Positions 16,893 through 25,453 of a DNA stretch of 64,000 bases are shown here, piece after piece (positions within the stretch are counted from its first letter, which is position 1; each line of letters opens with the position of its first letter). The DNA is from Streptomyces liangshanensis (lineage in GTDB: Bacteria; Actinomycetota; Actinomycetes; Streptomycetales; Streptomycetaceae), in contig NZ_CP050177.1 in assembly GCF_011694815.1 (NCBI RefSeq), forward strand, positions 7,199,501 to 7,263,500, read 5' to 3'. The notes beneath the pieces were generated by a model that saw only the letters and a program-made list of their open reading frames with translations, was not told where the DNA came from and did no database searches. Position numbers and translations under genes: made by a program.

Positions 16893-17896
16893 CCACAGCT
16901 CCCCGGAAGACCGTGCCGGGGGCGGTGGGGACCGGCGGCGACAGCCACCGGACCCCGGCCGCCGCCCCCGGCACGGGCGGGACCGGGAAGCCCCGGCGCC
17001 CGCGCTCCTACGAAGCCCTCACCGGATACCTGTTCGTCGGCCCCGCCGTGATCCTCTTCTGCGTCATGGGCCTGTACACCGTGGGGTACGGCTTCGCGCT
17101 CAGCTTCGCCACCTGGAACGGCTTCACCCCGAACTGGACCTGGGTCGGCCTCGACAACTACGCCGACCTGCTCTGGCGCAGCCCCGTCTACGCGCCCCGG
17201 GTCCGGCACGCGGCCCTCAACACCCTCTGGGTGATGATCGCCTCGCCGGCCCTGACCGTCGCGGTGTCGTTCCCGCTCGCCGTCCTGCTCAACCGGGTCA
17301 GACGGCTCCAGTCCGTCCTGCGCTCCGTGTACTTCCTGCCGTACGTCACCAGTGGTGTCGCCGTCTTCTTCGCCTGGCAGTACATCCTCCAGCCGGACGG
17401 CGCGATCAACTACCTGCTGGACAGCGTCGGCCTCGGCTCCCTCAGCCAGCCGCAGGGCTGGCTCGGCAACCCGTCCACCGCCATGCCGACCATGATCGCG
17501 GTCACGGTGTGGGGCCACGTACCGGTCGCGATGCTGCTCTACCTGACCGGACTCCAGGGCATCGACCGCAGCGTGCTGGAGGCCGCCGAACTGGACGGCG
17601 CCGGCTGGTGGCGTACCAACGCCTCCGTCATCTGGCCGCTCGTCCGGCCGATCACGGCCATCGTCATGCTGCTCAACCTGCGGGAGTCCCTCCAGGGCTT
17701 CCAGACCTTCCTGGTGATGACGAACGGCGGCCCGGGGGACCACACCAACGTGCTGGGCCTGGAGGCGTACCGCCTCGCGTTCCTCAAGAACCTCGCGCCC
17801 ACCCTGGGGCTCGCCAGCGCGCTCGGCTGGATCCTGTTCGCCGCCGCCCTGGTCCTGGCCCTGATCAACCTGCGAGCGCTGCGGAGCAAGACATGA
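16889..17896 (+). CDS. Sugar ABC transporter permease (MalF type)
   Basis: 335 residues from GTG 16889, overlapping the binding-protein stop as GTGA. After a Pro/Gly-rich cytoplasmic N-tail come six membrane helices. The EAA loop that docks the ATPase is visible as LEAAELDGAGWW followed by VIWPLVRP. No ATPase gene is in the operon; in streptomycetes such carbohydrate importers share the MsiK ATPase encoded elsewhere, which is the likely partner here. Confidence 0.92.
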   Translation: MTTAPRKTVPGAVGTGGDSHRTPAAAPGTGGTGKPRRPRSYEALTGYLFVGPAVILFCVMGLYTVGYGFALSFATWNGFTPNWTWVGLDNYADLLWRSPVYAPRVRHAALNTLWVMIASPALTVAVSFPLAVLLNRVRRLQSVLRSVYFLPYVTSGVAVFFAWQYILQPDGAINYLLDSVGLGSLSQPQGWLGNPSTAMPTMIAVTVWGHVPVAMLLYLTGLQGIDRSVLEAAELDGAGWWRTNASVIWPLVRPITAIVMLLNLRESLQGFQTFLVMTNGGPGDHTNVLGLEAYRLAFLKNLAPTLGLASALGWILFAAALVLALINLRALRSKT

Positions 17897-18771
17897 CATC
17901 GATATCCGTCAAGGCCCGGCCGGGCGCCTCCGACGACACCCGGGCACGGACCCGCAGGCGGATCGCCCGCGCCGTGGTCGGTGTGCTGCTGGCGCTCTAC
18001 GGCCTCGTCAGCGTCTACCCGTTCCTGTGGATGGTGTCCGCCGCCTTCAAGGACCAGATCGAGGTCGTACGCGGCGGTCACCTCATCCCGCGGAACCCGA
18101 CGTTCGAGACGCTCGTCGACACCTGGAACGAACTGCACTTCTTCGACTTCTTCCTCAACAGCCTGCTGGTCACCCTCTACACCGTGGTGCTGACCCTGGT
18201 GATCTACGCGGCGGCCGGCTATGCCTTCGCCGTCCTGCGCTTCCCCGGCCGCGGCCTGCTCCAGAAGCTCTTCGTCTCCCTGCTGTTCGTGCCCGGCATC
18301 ACGGTGATGCTGCCGATCGTGCTGCTGGAGGACAGGATGGGCATCCTCGGTACCCACTTCGGGCTGGTGCTGCCCTTCGTCAACGGCGGCGCCCCACTGT
18401 CGATCCTCCTGATGACCGGCGCCTTCCTCGCCGTACCGCTGGAACTGCGCGACTCGGCGCGGGTCGACGGCGCGAGCGAGCTGCGCATCTTCACCAGCGT
18501 CTACCTGCCCCTGGCCAGACCGGCGTTGATCACGGTCGGGCTGCTGACCGCGATCCCGACCTGGAACGAGTTCCTGCTCACCCGGGTCTCGCTGAACGAC
18601 CCGTCCACGTACACCCTGCCCCTCGGGCTCCAGACACTCTCGGCGGAGAACGTGCCGCACTACAACAACCTGATGGCCGGCGCGCTCATCGTCGTCATCC
18701 CGGTGATCATCCTCTTCCTCAGCCTCCAGCGGTACTTCGTCAACGGACTGGTCGGGGCGGTGAAGGGCTGA
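17893..18771 (+). CDS. Sugar ABC transporter permease (MalG type)
   Basis: 292 residues, starting in an ATGA overlap with the first permease. Six membrane helices, with YPFLWMVSAAFK in the first and the EAA loop as LRDSARVDGASELRIF then YLPLARPA. The pair forms the heterodimeric membrane channel. Its stop shares one base with the next start (TGATG), so translation of the epimerase is coupled. Confidence 0.92.
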   Translation: MTSISVKARPGASDDTRARTRRRIARAVVGVLLALYGLVSVYPFLWMVSAAFKDQIEVVRGGHLIPRNPTFETLVDTWNELHFFDFFLNSLLVTLYTVVLTLVIYAAAGYAFAVLRFPGRGLLQKLFVSLLFVPGITVMLPIVLLEDRMGILGTHFGLVLPFVNGGAPLSILLMTGAFLAVPLELRDSARVDGASELRIFTSVYLPLARPALITVGLLTAIPTWNEFLLTRVSLNDPSTYTLPLGLQTLSAENVPHYNNLMAGALIVVIPVIILFLSLQRYFVNGLVGAVKG

Positions 18772-19652
18772 TGCGCGTCCTGGTCACCGGGGCCGCCGGC
18801 CACATCGGGCAGTACGTGCTGGACGAGCTCCTGACCCGGGACCACCAGATCACCGCCGTCGACCTCGTCCCCGTCGAGGACCCCCGCGTCGCGTGCGCCC
18901 ACACCGGCGACCTCCAGGACCGCGACCTGGTCCGCAAGGCCATGGACGGGGCCGAGGCGGTGGTCCACCTGGGCGCGATCCCGCACCCCGTCAGCGACGA
19001 CGACGGCGCCCTGTTCGCCACCAACTGCCTCACCGCGCACCGCGTGCTGGACGAGGCCGGCCGCGCCGGGATCCGCCGGGTGGTGGCCGCCTCCAGCCTC
19101 TCCGCGATCGGCCTCGCCTGGTCCCCGGTGCCCCAGTCCCCGCGCTACGTGCCCCTGGACGAGGAACACCCCTTCCTGGTCCAGGACCCGTACGGCCTCT
19201 CGAAGATCGTGCTGGAGGAGACGGCCCGCGCCACCCACCGCCGGTACGGCACCGACATCGCCTGCCTGCGCTTCCCCTTCACCGGCACCGGCGACCGGCT
19301 CACCCGCCAACTCGCCGCCGTACGGGACGATCCCGCCGCCCACCGGATGGACCTCTGGGGCTGGCTGGACACCCGGGACGCCGCCGCCGCGATCCGCCGC
19401 GCCCTCGAGGCCGACCTGCGCGGATGCCACGTTCTCAACGTCGCCGCACCCGACACGTCATCCCCACTGACGACGGCGGCGCTGATGCAGGAGCACCACC
19501 CGGGAGTGCCCGTCCTCGCCGAACTGGACGAGCACACCTCGCTGTTCGACAGTACGGCCTGCGCCCGGCTGCTGGGGTACGTCCCCCGGTTCGGCTGGCG
19601 CGCCGGTCCCTCTTCCCCCACCGGAGAGACCATCCCCAGAGGAGCCACCTGA
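18771..19652 (+). CDS. NAD-dependent epimerase/dehydratase (extended SDR)
   Basis: 293 residues. The N-terminal TGAAGHIG is the extended-SDR nucleotide motif; Ser in ASSLSAIG and YGLSK supply the catalytic Ser-Tyr-Lys. Such enzymes epimerise, dehydrate or oxidise sugars or their nucleotide derivatives in the cytoplasm; uronate dehydrogenases are similar in size and would generate an aldonate for the nearby ManD-like enzyme, but this is inference. Coupled to both neighbours by TGATG junctions. Confidence 0.85.
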   Translation: MRVLVTGAAGHIGQYVLDELLTRDHQITAVDLVPVEDPRVACAHTGDLQDRDLVRKAMDGAEAVVHLGAIPHPVSDDDGALFATNCLTAHRVLDEAGRAGIRRVVAASSLSAIGLAWSPVPQSPRYVPLDEEHPFLVQDPYGLSKIVLEETARATHRRYGTDIACLRFPFTGTGDRLTRQLAAVRDDPAAHRMDLWGWLDTRDAAAAIRRALEADLRGCHVLNVAAPDTSSPLTTAALMQEHHPGVPVLAELDEHTSLFDSTACARLLGYVPRFGWRAGPSSPTGETIPRGAT

Positions 19653-20755
19653 TGTCCGCCACCCCACGCCGATGGACTTCCCCCACCCGCAGGACCTTCC
19701 TCGCCGGCGCCGCCGCGGCCGGAGCCACCGCCCTCGGCGTCCCCGCCGCCGGGGCCGCCGAATCCGTGCCGACCGCCGCCGCCGCGCTCAGCACCGACGT
19801 CCACATCTTCTACTACCCCTGGTACGGCTCTCCGAAGGTCCACGGCTCCTGGCGCCACTGGCAGCAGGGCGGCCTCACCCCGCCGGACGCCCTGTCGTCC
19901 GACTTCTACCCGGCGCTCGGCGCGTACGACTCCGGGGACCGCGCCGCCGTCGACCAGCACATGAGGTGGATGCGCGCGGCCGGCACCGGGGTGCTCGTCA
20001 CCAGCTGGTGGGGGCGCGGCAGTTACGAGGAGTCGCTGTCCCGGCTCGTCCTGGACGCCGCCGCGGCGGCCGGGCTCAAGGTCGCCTGGCACATCGAGCC
20101 GTACGGGGGCCGCACCGCCGCCTCCGTCGCCGCCGACGTCCGCTACCTCGCCGCCACCTACGGCGGCCACCCCGCGTACTACCGGGCCGCCGGCCGCGGC
20201 AACCGCAACGCCTTCTACGTCTTCCAGAGCCTCGACATCCCCGACTGGACGGCGATCGAGTCGGTCAAGAGCCTCGGGATCGTCCTCACCCAGACCACCG
20301 ACACGTCCAAGGCCGCGCACTTCGGCGGCATGTACTCGTACGACGGCATCGCCGCCGCCTCGCTGCCGGACTGGAGCGGCGTCGACCGCTTCTGCGCCGC
20401 GAACGGCCTGGTCTGGTCGCCGTCCTTCGGCCCCGGATACGTCGACGACCGCGCCGTGCCCGGCAACACCACGCCGACCGTCGGGCGCGCGAACGGCGCC
20501 ACCTACGACCGGGTGTGGCAGCACACCCTGACCGGCGGCGCCACCGGCGGCCCGCCGCCCTGGGTGAGCATCACCTCGTTCAACGAGTGGCACGAGGGCA
20601 GCCAGATCGAACCGGCCGACGCCACCCCGCCTGCCGTCCTCCGCTACCAGACGTACGACGGGGCCTACGGCAGGACCGGGGCCGCCGCCGAGACGGCGTA
20701 CATCGAACGGACCCAGTACTGGGTCCAGCAGTACGTGGCACGACGCCCCGCCTGA
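19652..20755 (+). CDS. Tat-exported GH99 endo-alpha-mannosidase-like glycoside hydrolase
   Basis: 367 residues. TRRTFLAGAAAAGATAL is a twin-arginine signal with Ala-x-Ala cleavage. The mature domain starts VHIFYYPWYG and follows GH99: an early WRHW, LVTSWWG, WHIEPYGG, and near the end SFNEWHEGSQIEP, whose Glu312 and Glu315 correspond to the paired catalytic Glu of GH99. GH99 enzymes cut internal alpha-1,2-mannosyl linkages in mannan or N-glycans, releasing a disaccharide. Exported enzyme, coupled to the importer operon: it probably supplies the transporter's substrate. GAGGAG precedes the ATG. Confidence 0.88.
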   Translation: MSATPRRWTSPTRRTFLAGAAAAGATALGVPAAGAAESVPTAAAALSTDVHIFYYPWYGSPKVHGSWRHWQQGGLTPPDALSSDFYPALGAYDSGDRAAVDQHMRWMRAAGTGVLVTSWWGRGSYEESLSRLVLDAAAAAGLKVAWHIEPYGGRTAASVAADVRYLAATYGGHPAYYRAAGRGNRNAFYVFQSLDIPDWTAIESVKSLGIVLTQTTDTSKAAHFGGMYSYDGIAAASLPDWSGVDRFCAANGLVWSPSFGPGYVDDRAVPGNTTPTVGRANGATYDRVWQHTLTGGATGGPPPWVSITSFNEWHEGSQIEPADATPPAVLRYQTYDGAYGRTGAAAETAYIERTQYWVQQYVARRPA

Positions 20756-20786
20756 CCCCGCGCACGCCCCTGACCCGGAGGCCGCC

Positions 20787-23700
20787 ATGTTCCGTCAGAG
20801 AGCCGCCCGCGACAGAGCCGTCCGGCGCAGATCCCGCCGGCCCCTGCCGCTGTTACTGCTCGTGATCATCGCGCTGCTCGTGCCCGCCACCGCCACCGCG
20901 ACCGCCGCACCCCGCGCCGCCGCCGGCCCCGACATGTACCCGCACGGTGTCGGTGCCGACCTCGGCCCCACCCCGAAGACCCTCGGGGTCACGCCCGCGG
21001 CGGGCGACGACCCGGCCGGGCTGGTCACCGGCGAGGTGGACGGCAGGACCTACTGGCAGACCGACCACGCGGCCGGCACCGGCCACCTGGACTTCACCCT
21101 CGCCGCCGACTACCTCGCCGGGATCGGCTCCCCCACGGCCGTGTTCAGCGTCACCTACCGCGACACCGGCACCGGCTCGCTCGAACTGCGGGCCCCCGGC
21201 GGCGCCCCCGCCCGTACCGCCTTCACCGGCACAGGCACCTGGCGCACCAGCACCTTCGACCTCACCACCGCCGAGGCCGGGGCCGGCCCGCTCCGGCTCA
21301 GCGGCACGGACGGCGACAGCGCCCGCGACATCACCGTCGCCGCCGTCCGCGTCGGCACCCCCGGCGCGTCCGTCGCCCTCGGCACCGCCGTACGGTCCGA
21401 CGGCATCAGCCCCCGCGCGGGCGACGCCGCCACCGGACTGGTCACCGGCGAGCAGGACGGCCGCGGCTACTGGCGGACCAACCGCGCCGCGCCCGCCCCC
21501 GGCCTCAACTTCTTCTACATGAACGTCGCCGACACCTTCCTCTACAACACCACCGACACCGTCCTCGTCAGCGTCGACTACTTCGACGAGGGCAATGGCA
21601 GCCTCGCCCTGCACTACGACTCACCGGGCGACACCATCCCCGACATGTTCAAGTCGTCCGAGGTCTTCGCCTACGGCGACACCAAGACCTGGAAGACCCA
21701 CACCTTCACCCTCGACGACGCCCTGATGACCAACCGCTCCAACGGATCGGACTTCCGCGTCCACACCGCCGACTCGGCCGTGGAACTGAAGGTCGCCGCC
21801 GTCCGGATCACCGTCATCCCGGCCGAACTCAAGCCCACCGAGGGCCTGGAGATCCTCATCGCCGAGGCGCAGCGGGTCCACACCGCAGCCCGCGAGGGCA
21901 CCAGGGACGGCCAGTTCCCGGCCGGCGCCAAGAACACCCTGGCCGCCGCGATCGCCGAGGCCCGGCGCACCGCCGGGGGCGAGGACACCACCGAGGCGCA
22001 GCTCAAGGCCGCCCTGCGGGCCCTCGACGAGGCGCTGCGCACCTTCCGCGGGTCCGCGCTGACCACCAACCTCGCCCGCACGGCGAAGGTCACCGCGAGC
22101 AGCACCTCGGCCGGGTCGCCGCAGGCGGTGACCGACGGCGACGCGGGTAACGGCTGGACGAGCGGCGAGGCCGGCGCGGGGGAGTGGCTCCAGGCCGACC
22201 TGGGCAGGACGCTCACGGTCAACGAGGTGAAGATCGCCTGGGGTTCGGCGTTCTCGCGCGACTACACCGTCCAGGTCTCTCGCGACGGAACGGACTTCAC
22301 CACCGTCGGCCACAACGGCGCCATCGGCGGCAAGACGATCCGCACCGCCTTCGACCCGGTGCCCGCCCGCTACGTCCGGGTGAACGTGACCGGCTACTCG
22401 GCCGGTTCGAAGAGCGTCACGGTCGGCGAACTGGAGGTCAGGCGGCAGCGCGCGGTCCGCCCCGAACCCCGCCTCGTGAGGACCACGCACCCCGTCGAGT
22501 CCCCGGTCGTCGCCGACTTCGACGCCCGCGACTACGGCGCCGACCCCAAGGGCGTCAAGGACTCCACCAAGGCGATCCAACAGGCGCTGTACGACTGCTA
22601 CGACGCGGGCGGCGGCACTGTCTGGCTGCCCTCGGGCACGTACCGCGTCACCACGTCCGTCGAGGTGCACTCCTTCTGCACCCTGCGCGGCGACCGGCGC
22701 GACCCCGACGTCGGCACCGGGAGCTACGGCACCGTCGTCTCCGCGGACTTCCCGCCCGGCGCGGACGGACCCGTCCTCTTCCGGATCGGCGGCAGCGCCG
22801 GGGTCATGGGCGTCACCACCTACTACCCCCGGCAGAACGCGGCGGACCCCGTCCCGTACAACTCCACCTTCGAGATCCCCGGCGACGCGTGGATCGGCAA
22901 CGAGAACTACATGATGGCCACCGTCGCGGACGTGACCATGCTCAACTCCTACCGCGGCGTCGGCGTCAGCACGATGCCCAACGACCAGGGCCTCGCCCCG
23001 AGCGCCGGGCAGGTCCACGAGTCGACGACCCTGCGCAACATCAAGGGCACGGTCCTCTCCGAGGGCTTCCGCGCCTACAACGGCGCCGACGTCGGCACGT
23101 GGGAGAACATCACGCTCGACAACGGCTACTGGGCGAAGGCGCCGGCCGCCTACCACCCGCCGAAGCGGGCCGCGCTCGACGCCTGGACCCGCGCCCACGG
23201 CACCGGCTTCGTCCTCGGTGACCTGGAGTGGGACCAGTTCTACCGGATCAAGGCGGCCGACTACCGGATCGGCGTCCACATCGTGCCGGGCCAGCGGGCC
23301 GCCTTCACCGGCAGCTTCCTCCAGGCCGACATCCGCCGCACCGACGTCGCCGTACAGGCCGAGAGCTTCGACGCGCGCTGGGGCCTGTCGTTCGCGGCCA
23401 GCACCCTGGAGGGCAGCGAGGCGGCCGTACGGAACAAGGCCCAGGCCTACGTGAAGCTGACGGACACCACCGTGACCGGCGAGGTCTCCGGCATCGTCCA
23501 CCGGCTGGCGGGCGCCGTCCCGCGCTACGAACAGTCCGCGCTCCCCCGGCCCGCCCGCGCGGCCCTGTACGACGTGACGAAGGCCCCCTTCGCCGCGCCC
23601 GCCGGGCACGGCGTCCTGCCCACGCGGGACGCCACCGCCCGGATCCAGCGGGCCCTGGACCGGGCCGGACGCGACGGCGGCGGAACGGTCTACCTGCCCG

Positions 23701-24767
23701 CCGGGTGGTACCGGATCGAGACCCACCTCAGGGTCCCGGCCGGGGTCGAGCTGCGCGGCGCCTCCGCCGTACCGAACCGCGACCTGAACGGCGCGAGCGG
23801 CGGCACGGTCCTCATGGCGTACGAGGGCAGGAACAGCCCCCGGGCCGACACCGCCACCGCGCTCGTCACGCTCGCCGGGAAGAACGCCGGCGTGCGCGGG
23901 CTGCGCGTCCTGTACCCGGAGAACAACCCGGCCGCGACCGGGCCCGGCGAGGACAACAGCCCCGTGCCCTACCCGTACGCCGTGCGCGGCGCCGGGACCG
24001 GCACGTACGCGATCGACCTCGGGCTGCCCAACGCGTGGAACGGCGTCGACATGGCCGCCCACCGCAACGACCGCTTCACCGTGCGCAAGCTGGCCGGCGC
24101 GGTCTTCCACCGGGCGATCAGCGTCGGGAAGAGCGACCGGGGCCGGATCGAGGGCGTGCTGAACAACGGCAACGCCGTCGGGCGCGTCGGGTACGCGCTG
24201 CCGAACTGGGTGCTGGAGAACGACATCTTCCCGCAGGTCATCGACGACCCGATGCGCCTCCAGGCGCAGATCGTGACGGTCGACGGGGCGACCCGGCTCA
24301 CCGTGTTCAACGCCTTCGCGTACGGCTTCCACCACGGCCTGGTCGTCACGTCCGGTGACGTGCGCGCCTTCAACCTGGGCACCGACAACCTCGGCGCCGA
24401 CGGATTCACGGTGAAGGCGGACGGCGGCGACGTGACCGCGGTCAACGTCATGCGCTACAACGGTGCCACCAGCAGCGGAAAGGCGAAGCTCTTCAACGTC
24501 ATGGCCATCAACATGATCCAACAGACGGTGGGCGTGACCGCCGAGCCCGCGGGGGCCGGGACCGTGCGGCTCTGGGGCAACGAGTCCGAGCCGGGCCGGT
24601 ACGAGAAGGGCAGCGAGGTCACCGCCACGGCGGTGCCGGCGGCCGGACAGCGGTTCGTACGGTGGACCGTGAACGGCGAGGAGGTCCCCGGCGGGCCCGG
24701 CCTCACGCTCCCCGTGACCGCCGACCTGGCCGTCACGGCGCACTTCGCGCCGGTGGCCCGGGACTGA
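20787..24767 (+). CDS. Secreted multidomain double beta-helix protein with CBM32, TTA codon
   Basis: 1326 residues. Arg-rich N-terminus and hydrophobic core form a Sec signal; codon 23 in that core is TTA (20853-20855). Domains in order: two related beta modules (about 45-190 and 195-345, each opening with G-D-x-x-x-G-L-V-T-G-E), a helical FIVAR-like linker (345-425), a CBM32/discoidin domain (about 428-548, ending YVRVNVTGYSAGSKSVTVGEL), two pectate-lyase/GH28-related right-handed beta-helices (from about 578, DYGADPKGVKDSTKAIQ, and about 945, GGGTVYLPAGWYRIE), and a C-terminal InlB-like repeat module (FVRWTVNG). It resembles GH55-type tandem helices. Probably a secreted glycosidase or lyase. 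GGAGG precedes the ATG, 31 bp after GH99. Confidence 0.8.
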   Translation: MFRQRAARDRAVRRRSRRPLPLLLLVIIALLVPATATATAAPRAAAGPDMYPHGVGADLGPTPKTLGVTPAAGDDPAGLVTGEVDGRTYWQTDHAAGTGHLDFTLAADYLAGIGSPTAVFSVTYRDTGTGSLELRAPGGAPARTAFTGTGTWRTSTFDLTTAEAGAGPLRLSGTDGDSARDITVAAVRVGTPGASVALGTAVRSDGISPRAGDAATGLVTGEQDGRGYWRTNRAAPAPGLNFFYMNVADTFLYNTTDTVLVSVDYFDEGNGSLALHYDSPGDTIPDMFKSSEVFAYGDTKTWKTHTFTLDDALMTNRSNGSDFRVHTADSAVELKVAAVRITVIPAELKPTEGLEILIAEAQRVHTAAREGTRDGQFPAGAKNTLAAAIAEARRTAGGEDTTEAQLKAALRALDEALRTFRGSALTTNLARTAKVTASSTSAGSPQAVTDGDAGNGWTSGEAGAGEWLQADLGRTLTVNEVKIAWGSAFSRDYTVQVSRDGTDFTTVGHNGAIGGKTIRTAFDPVPARYVRVNVTGYSAGSKSVTVGELEVRRQRAVRPEPRLVRTTHPVESPVVADFDARDYGADPKGVKDSTKAIQQALYDCYDAGGGTVWLPSGTYRVTTSVEVHSFCTLRGDRRDPDVGTGSYGTVVSADFPPGADGPVLFRIGGSAGVMGVTTYYPRQNAADPVPYNSTFEIPGDAWIGNENYMMATVADVTMLNSYRGVGVSTMPNDQGLAPSAGQVHESTTLRNIKGTVLSEGFRAYNGADVGTWENITLDNGYWAKAPAAYHPPKRAALDAWTRAHGTGFVLGDLEWDQFYRIKAADYRIGVHIVPGQRAAFTGSFLQADIRRTDVAVQAESFDARWGLSFAASTLEGSEAAVRNKAQAYVKLTDTTVTGEVSGIVHRLAGAVPRYEQSALPRPARAALYDVTKAPFAAPAGHGVLPTRDATARIQRALDRAGRDGGGTVYLPAGWYRIETHLRVPAGVELRGASAVPNRDLNGASGGTVLMAYEGRNSPRADTATALVTLAGKNAGVRGLRVLYPENNPAATGPGEDNSPVPYPYAVRGAGTGTYAIDLGLPNAWNGVDMAAHRNDRFTVRKLAGAVFHRAISVGKSDRGRIEGVLNNGNAVGRVGYALPNWVLENDIFPQVIDDPMRLQAQIVTVDGATRLTVFNAFAYGFHHGLVVTSGDVRAFNLGTDNLGADGFTVKADGGDVTAVNVMRYNGATSSGKAKLFNVMAINMIQQTVGVTAEPAGAGTVRLWGNESEPGRYEKGSEVTATAVPAAGQRFVRWTVNGEEVPGGPGLTLPVTADLAVTAHFAPVARD

Positions 24768-24786
24768 GCGCACGGGACCGAGCGCA

Positions 24787-24822
24787 CGGCGGCCGGGGGG
24801 TGACGCCACCCCCCGGCCGCCG
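24787..24822. terminator. Terminator of the glycan operon
   Basis: A perfect 16-bp stem (24787-24802 with 24807-24822) and a 4-nt loop, 19 bases after the beta-helix stop. It is preceded by a 14-bp direct repeat (GGGACTGAGCGCAC, then GGGACCGAGCGCAC). Confidence 0.85.
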
Positions 24823-24872
24823 GTCTAGGCTGCGGACGTTCGACCCGCAGCGCAGATACGGAGAACGTGCTC

Positions 24873-25406
24873 ATGGACACCGCACCCCTCACCCACCGGG
24901 ACGCCACGCCGGCCGACACCGACACCCTCGTCGCCCTCATAGAGTCGGCGTACCGGGGCGACAGCAGCCGGGCCGGGTGGACCACCGAGGCGGACATCCT
25001 CCACGGGCAGCGCACGGACCCCAAGGGGGTGCTCGCGGTCATCGAGTCGACCGCGGGACGCCTGCTCGTCTTCGAGCGGGACGGCGGGACGGTCGCCTGC
25101 TGCCAGCTCGAACACCGGGGCGAGGTCGCCTACTTCGGGATGTTCGCCGTCCGGCCCACCGCCCAGGGCGGCGGCCTCGGCAAGCAGATCATGGCCGCCG
25201 CCGAGCGGGTGGCACAGGAGACCTGGGGGGTGAGCGAGATGCAGATGACGGTCATCTCGGTGCGCGAGGAACTGATCGCCTGGTACGAGCGGCGCGGCTA
25301 CCGCCGTACGGGAAAGATGACCCCCTTCCCGTACGGCGACGACCGCTTCGGCATCCCGCAGCGCGACGACCTGGAGTTCGAGCTGCTGGTCAAGACGCTC
25401 GGCTGA
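24873..25406 (+). CDS. GNAT family N-acetyltransferase
   Basis: 177 residues from ATG 24873 (GGAG nine bases upstream; a GTG two codons earlier is too close to it). The acetyl-CoA site is seen in FAVRPTAQGGGLGKQIM (the R/Q-x-x-G-x-G/A pyrophosphate loop), followed by VISVREELIAWYERRGYRRTG, the typical C-terminal strand. Substrate unknown: GNATs acetylate small amines, aminoglycosides or protein N-termini. Monocistronic, converging on the sulfatase gene. Confidence 0.88.
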   Translation: MDTAPLTHRDATPADTDTLVALIESAYRGDSSRAGWTTEADILHGQRTDPKGVLAVIESTAGRLLVFERDGGTVACCQLEHRGEVAYFGMFAVRPTAQGGGLGKQIMAAAERVAQETWGVSEMQMTVISVREELIAWYERRGYRRTGKMTPFPYGDDRFGIPQRDDLEFELLVKTLG

Positions 25407-25453
25407 CCGGCCCGCGCGCTCCGGGCCGCGCGCCACGGGTCCGGGCCGGTCAG
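25403..25453. terminator. Shared terminator spanning two convergent stop codons
   Basis: Arms CTGACCGGCCCG (25403-25414) and CGGGCCGGTCAG (25442-25453) pair over 12 bp. The TGA of the GNAT gene and the TGA of the sulfatase gene both lie in the stem, so each mRNA ends in the same structure. Confidence 0.7.

Noticed and set aside
15504..18771. A missing ATPase as sign of a broken ABC operon
   Set aside because: Carbohydrate importers in Streptomyces usually use the shared MsiK ATPase encoded elsewhere, so its absence is normal.
21621..24809. A 1062-codon minus-strand frame opposite the beta-helix gene
   Set aside because: Antisense shadow, no motifs; the plus strand has a signal peptide and recognisable domains.
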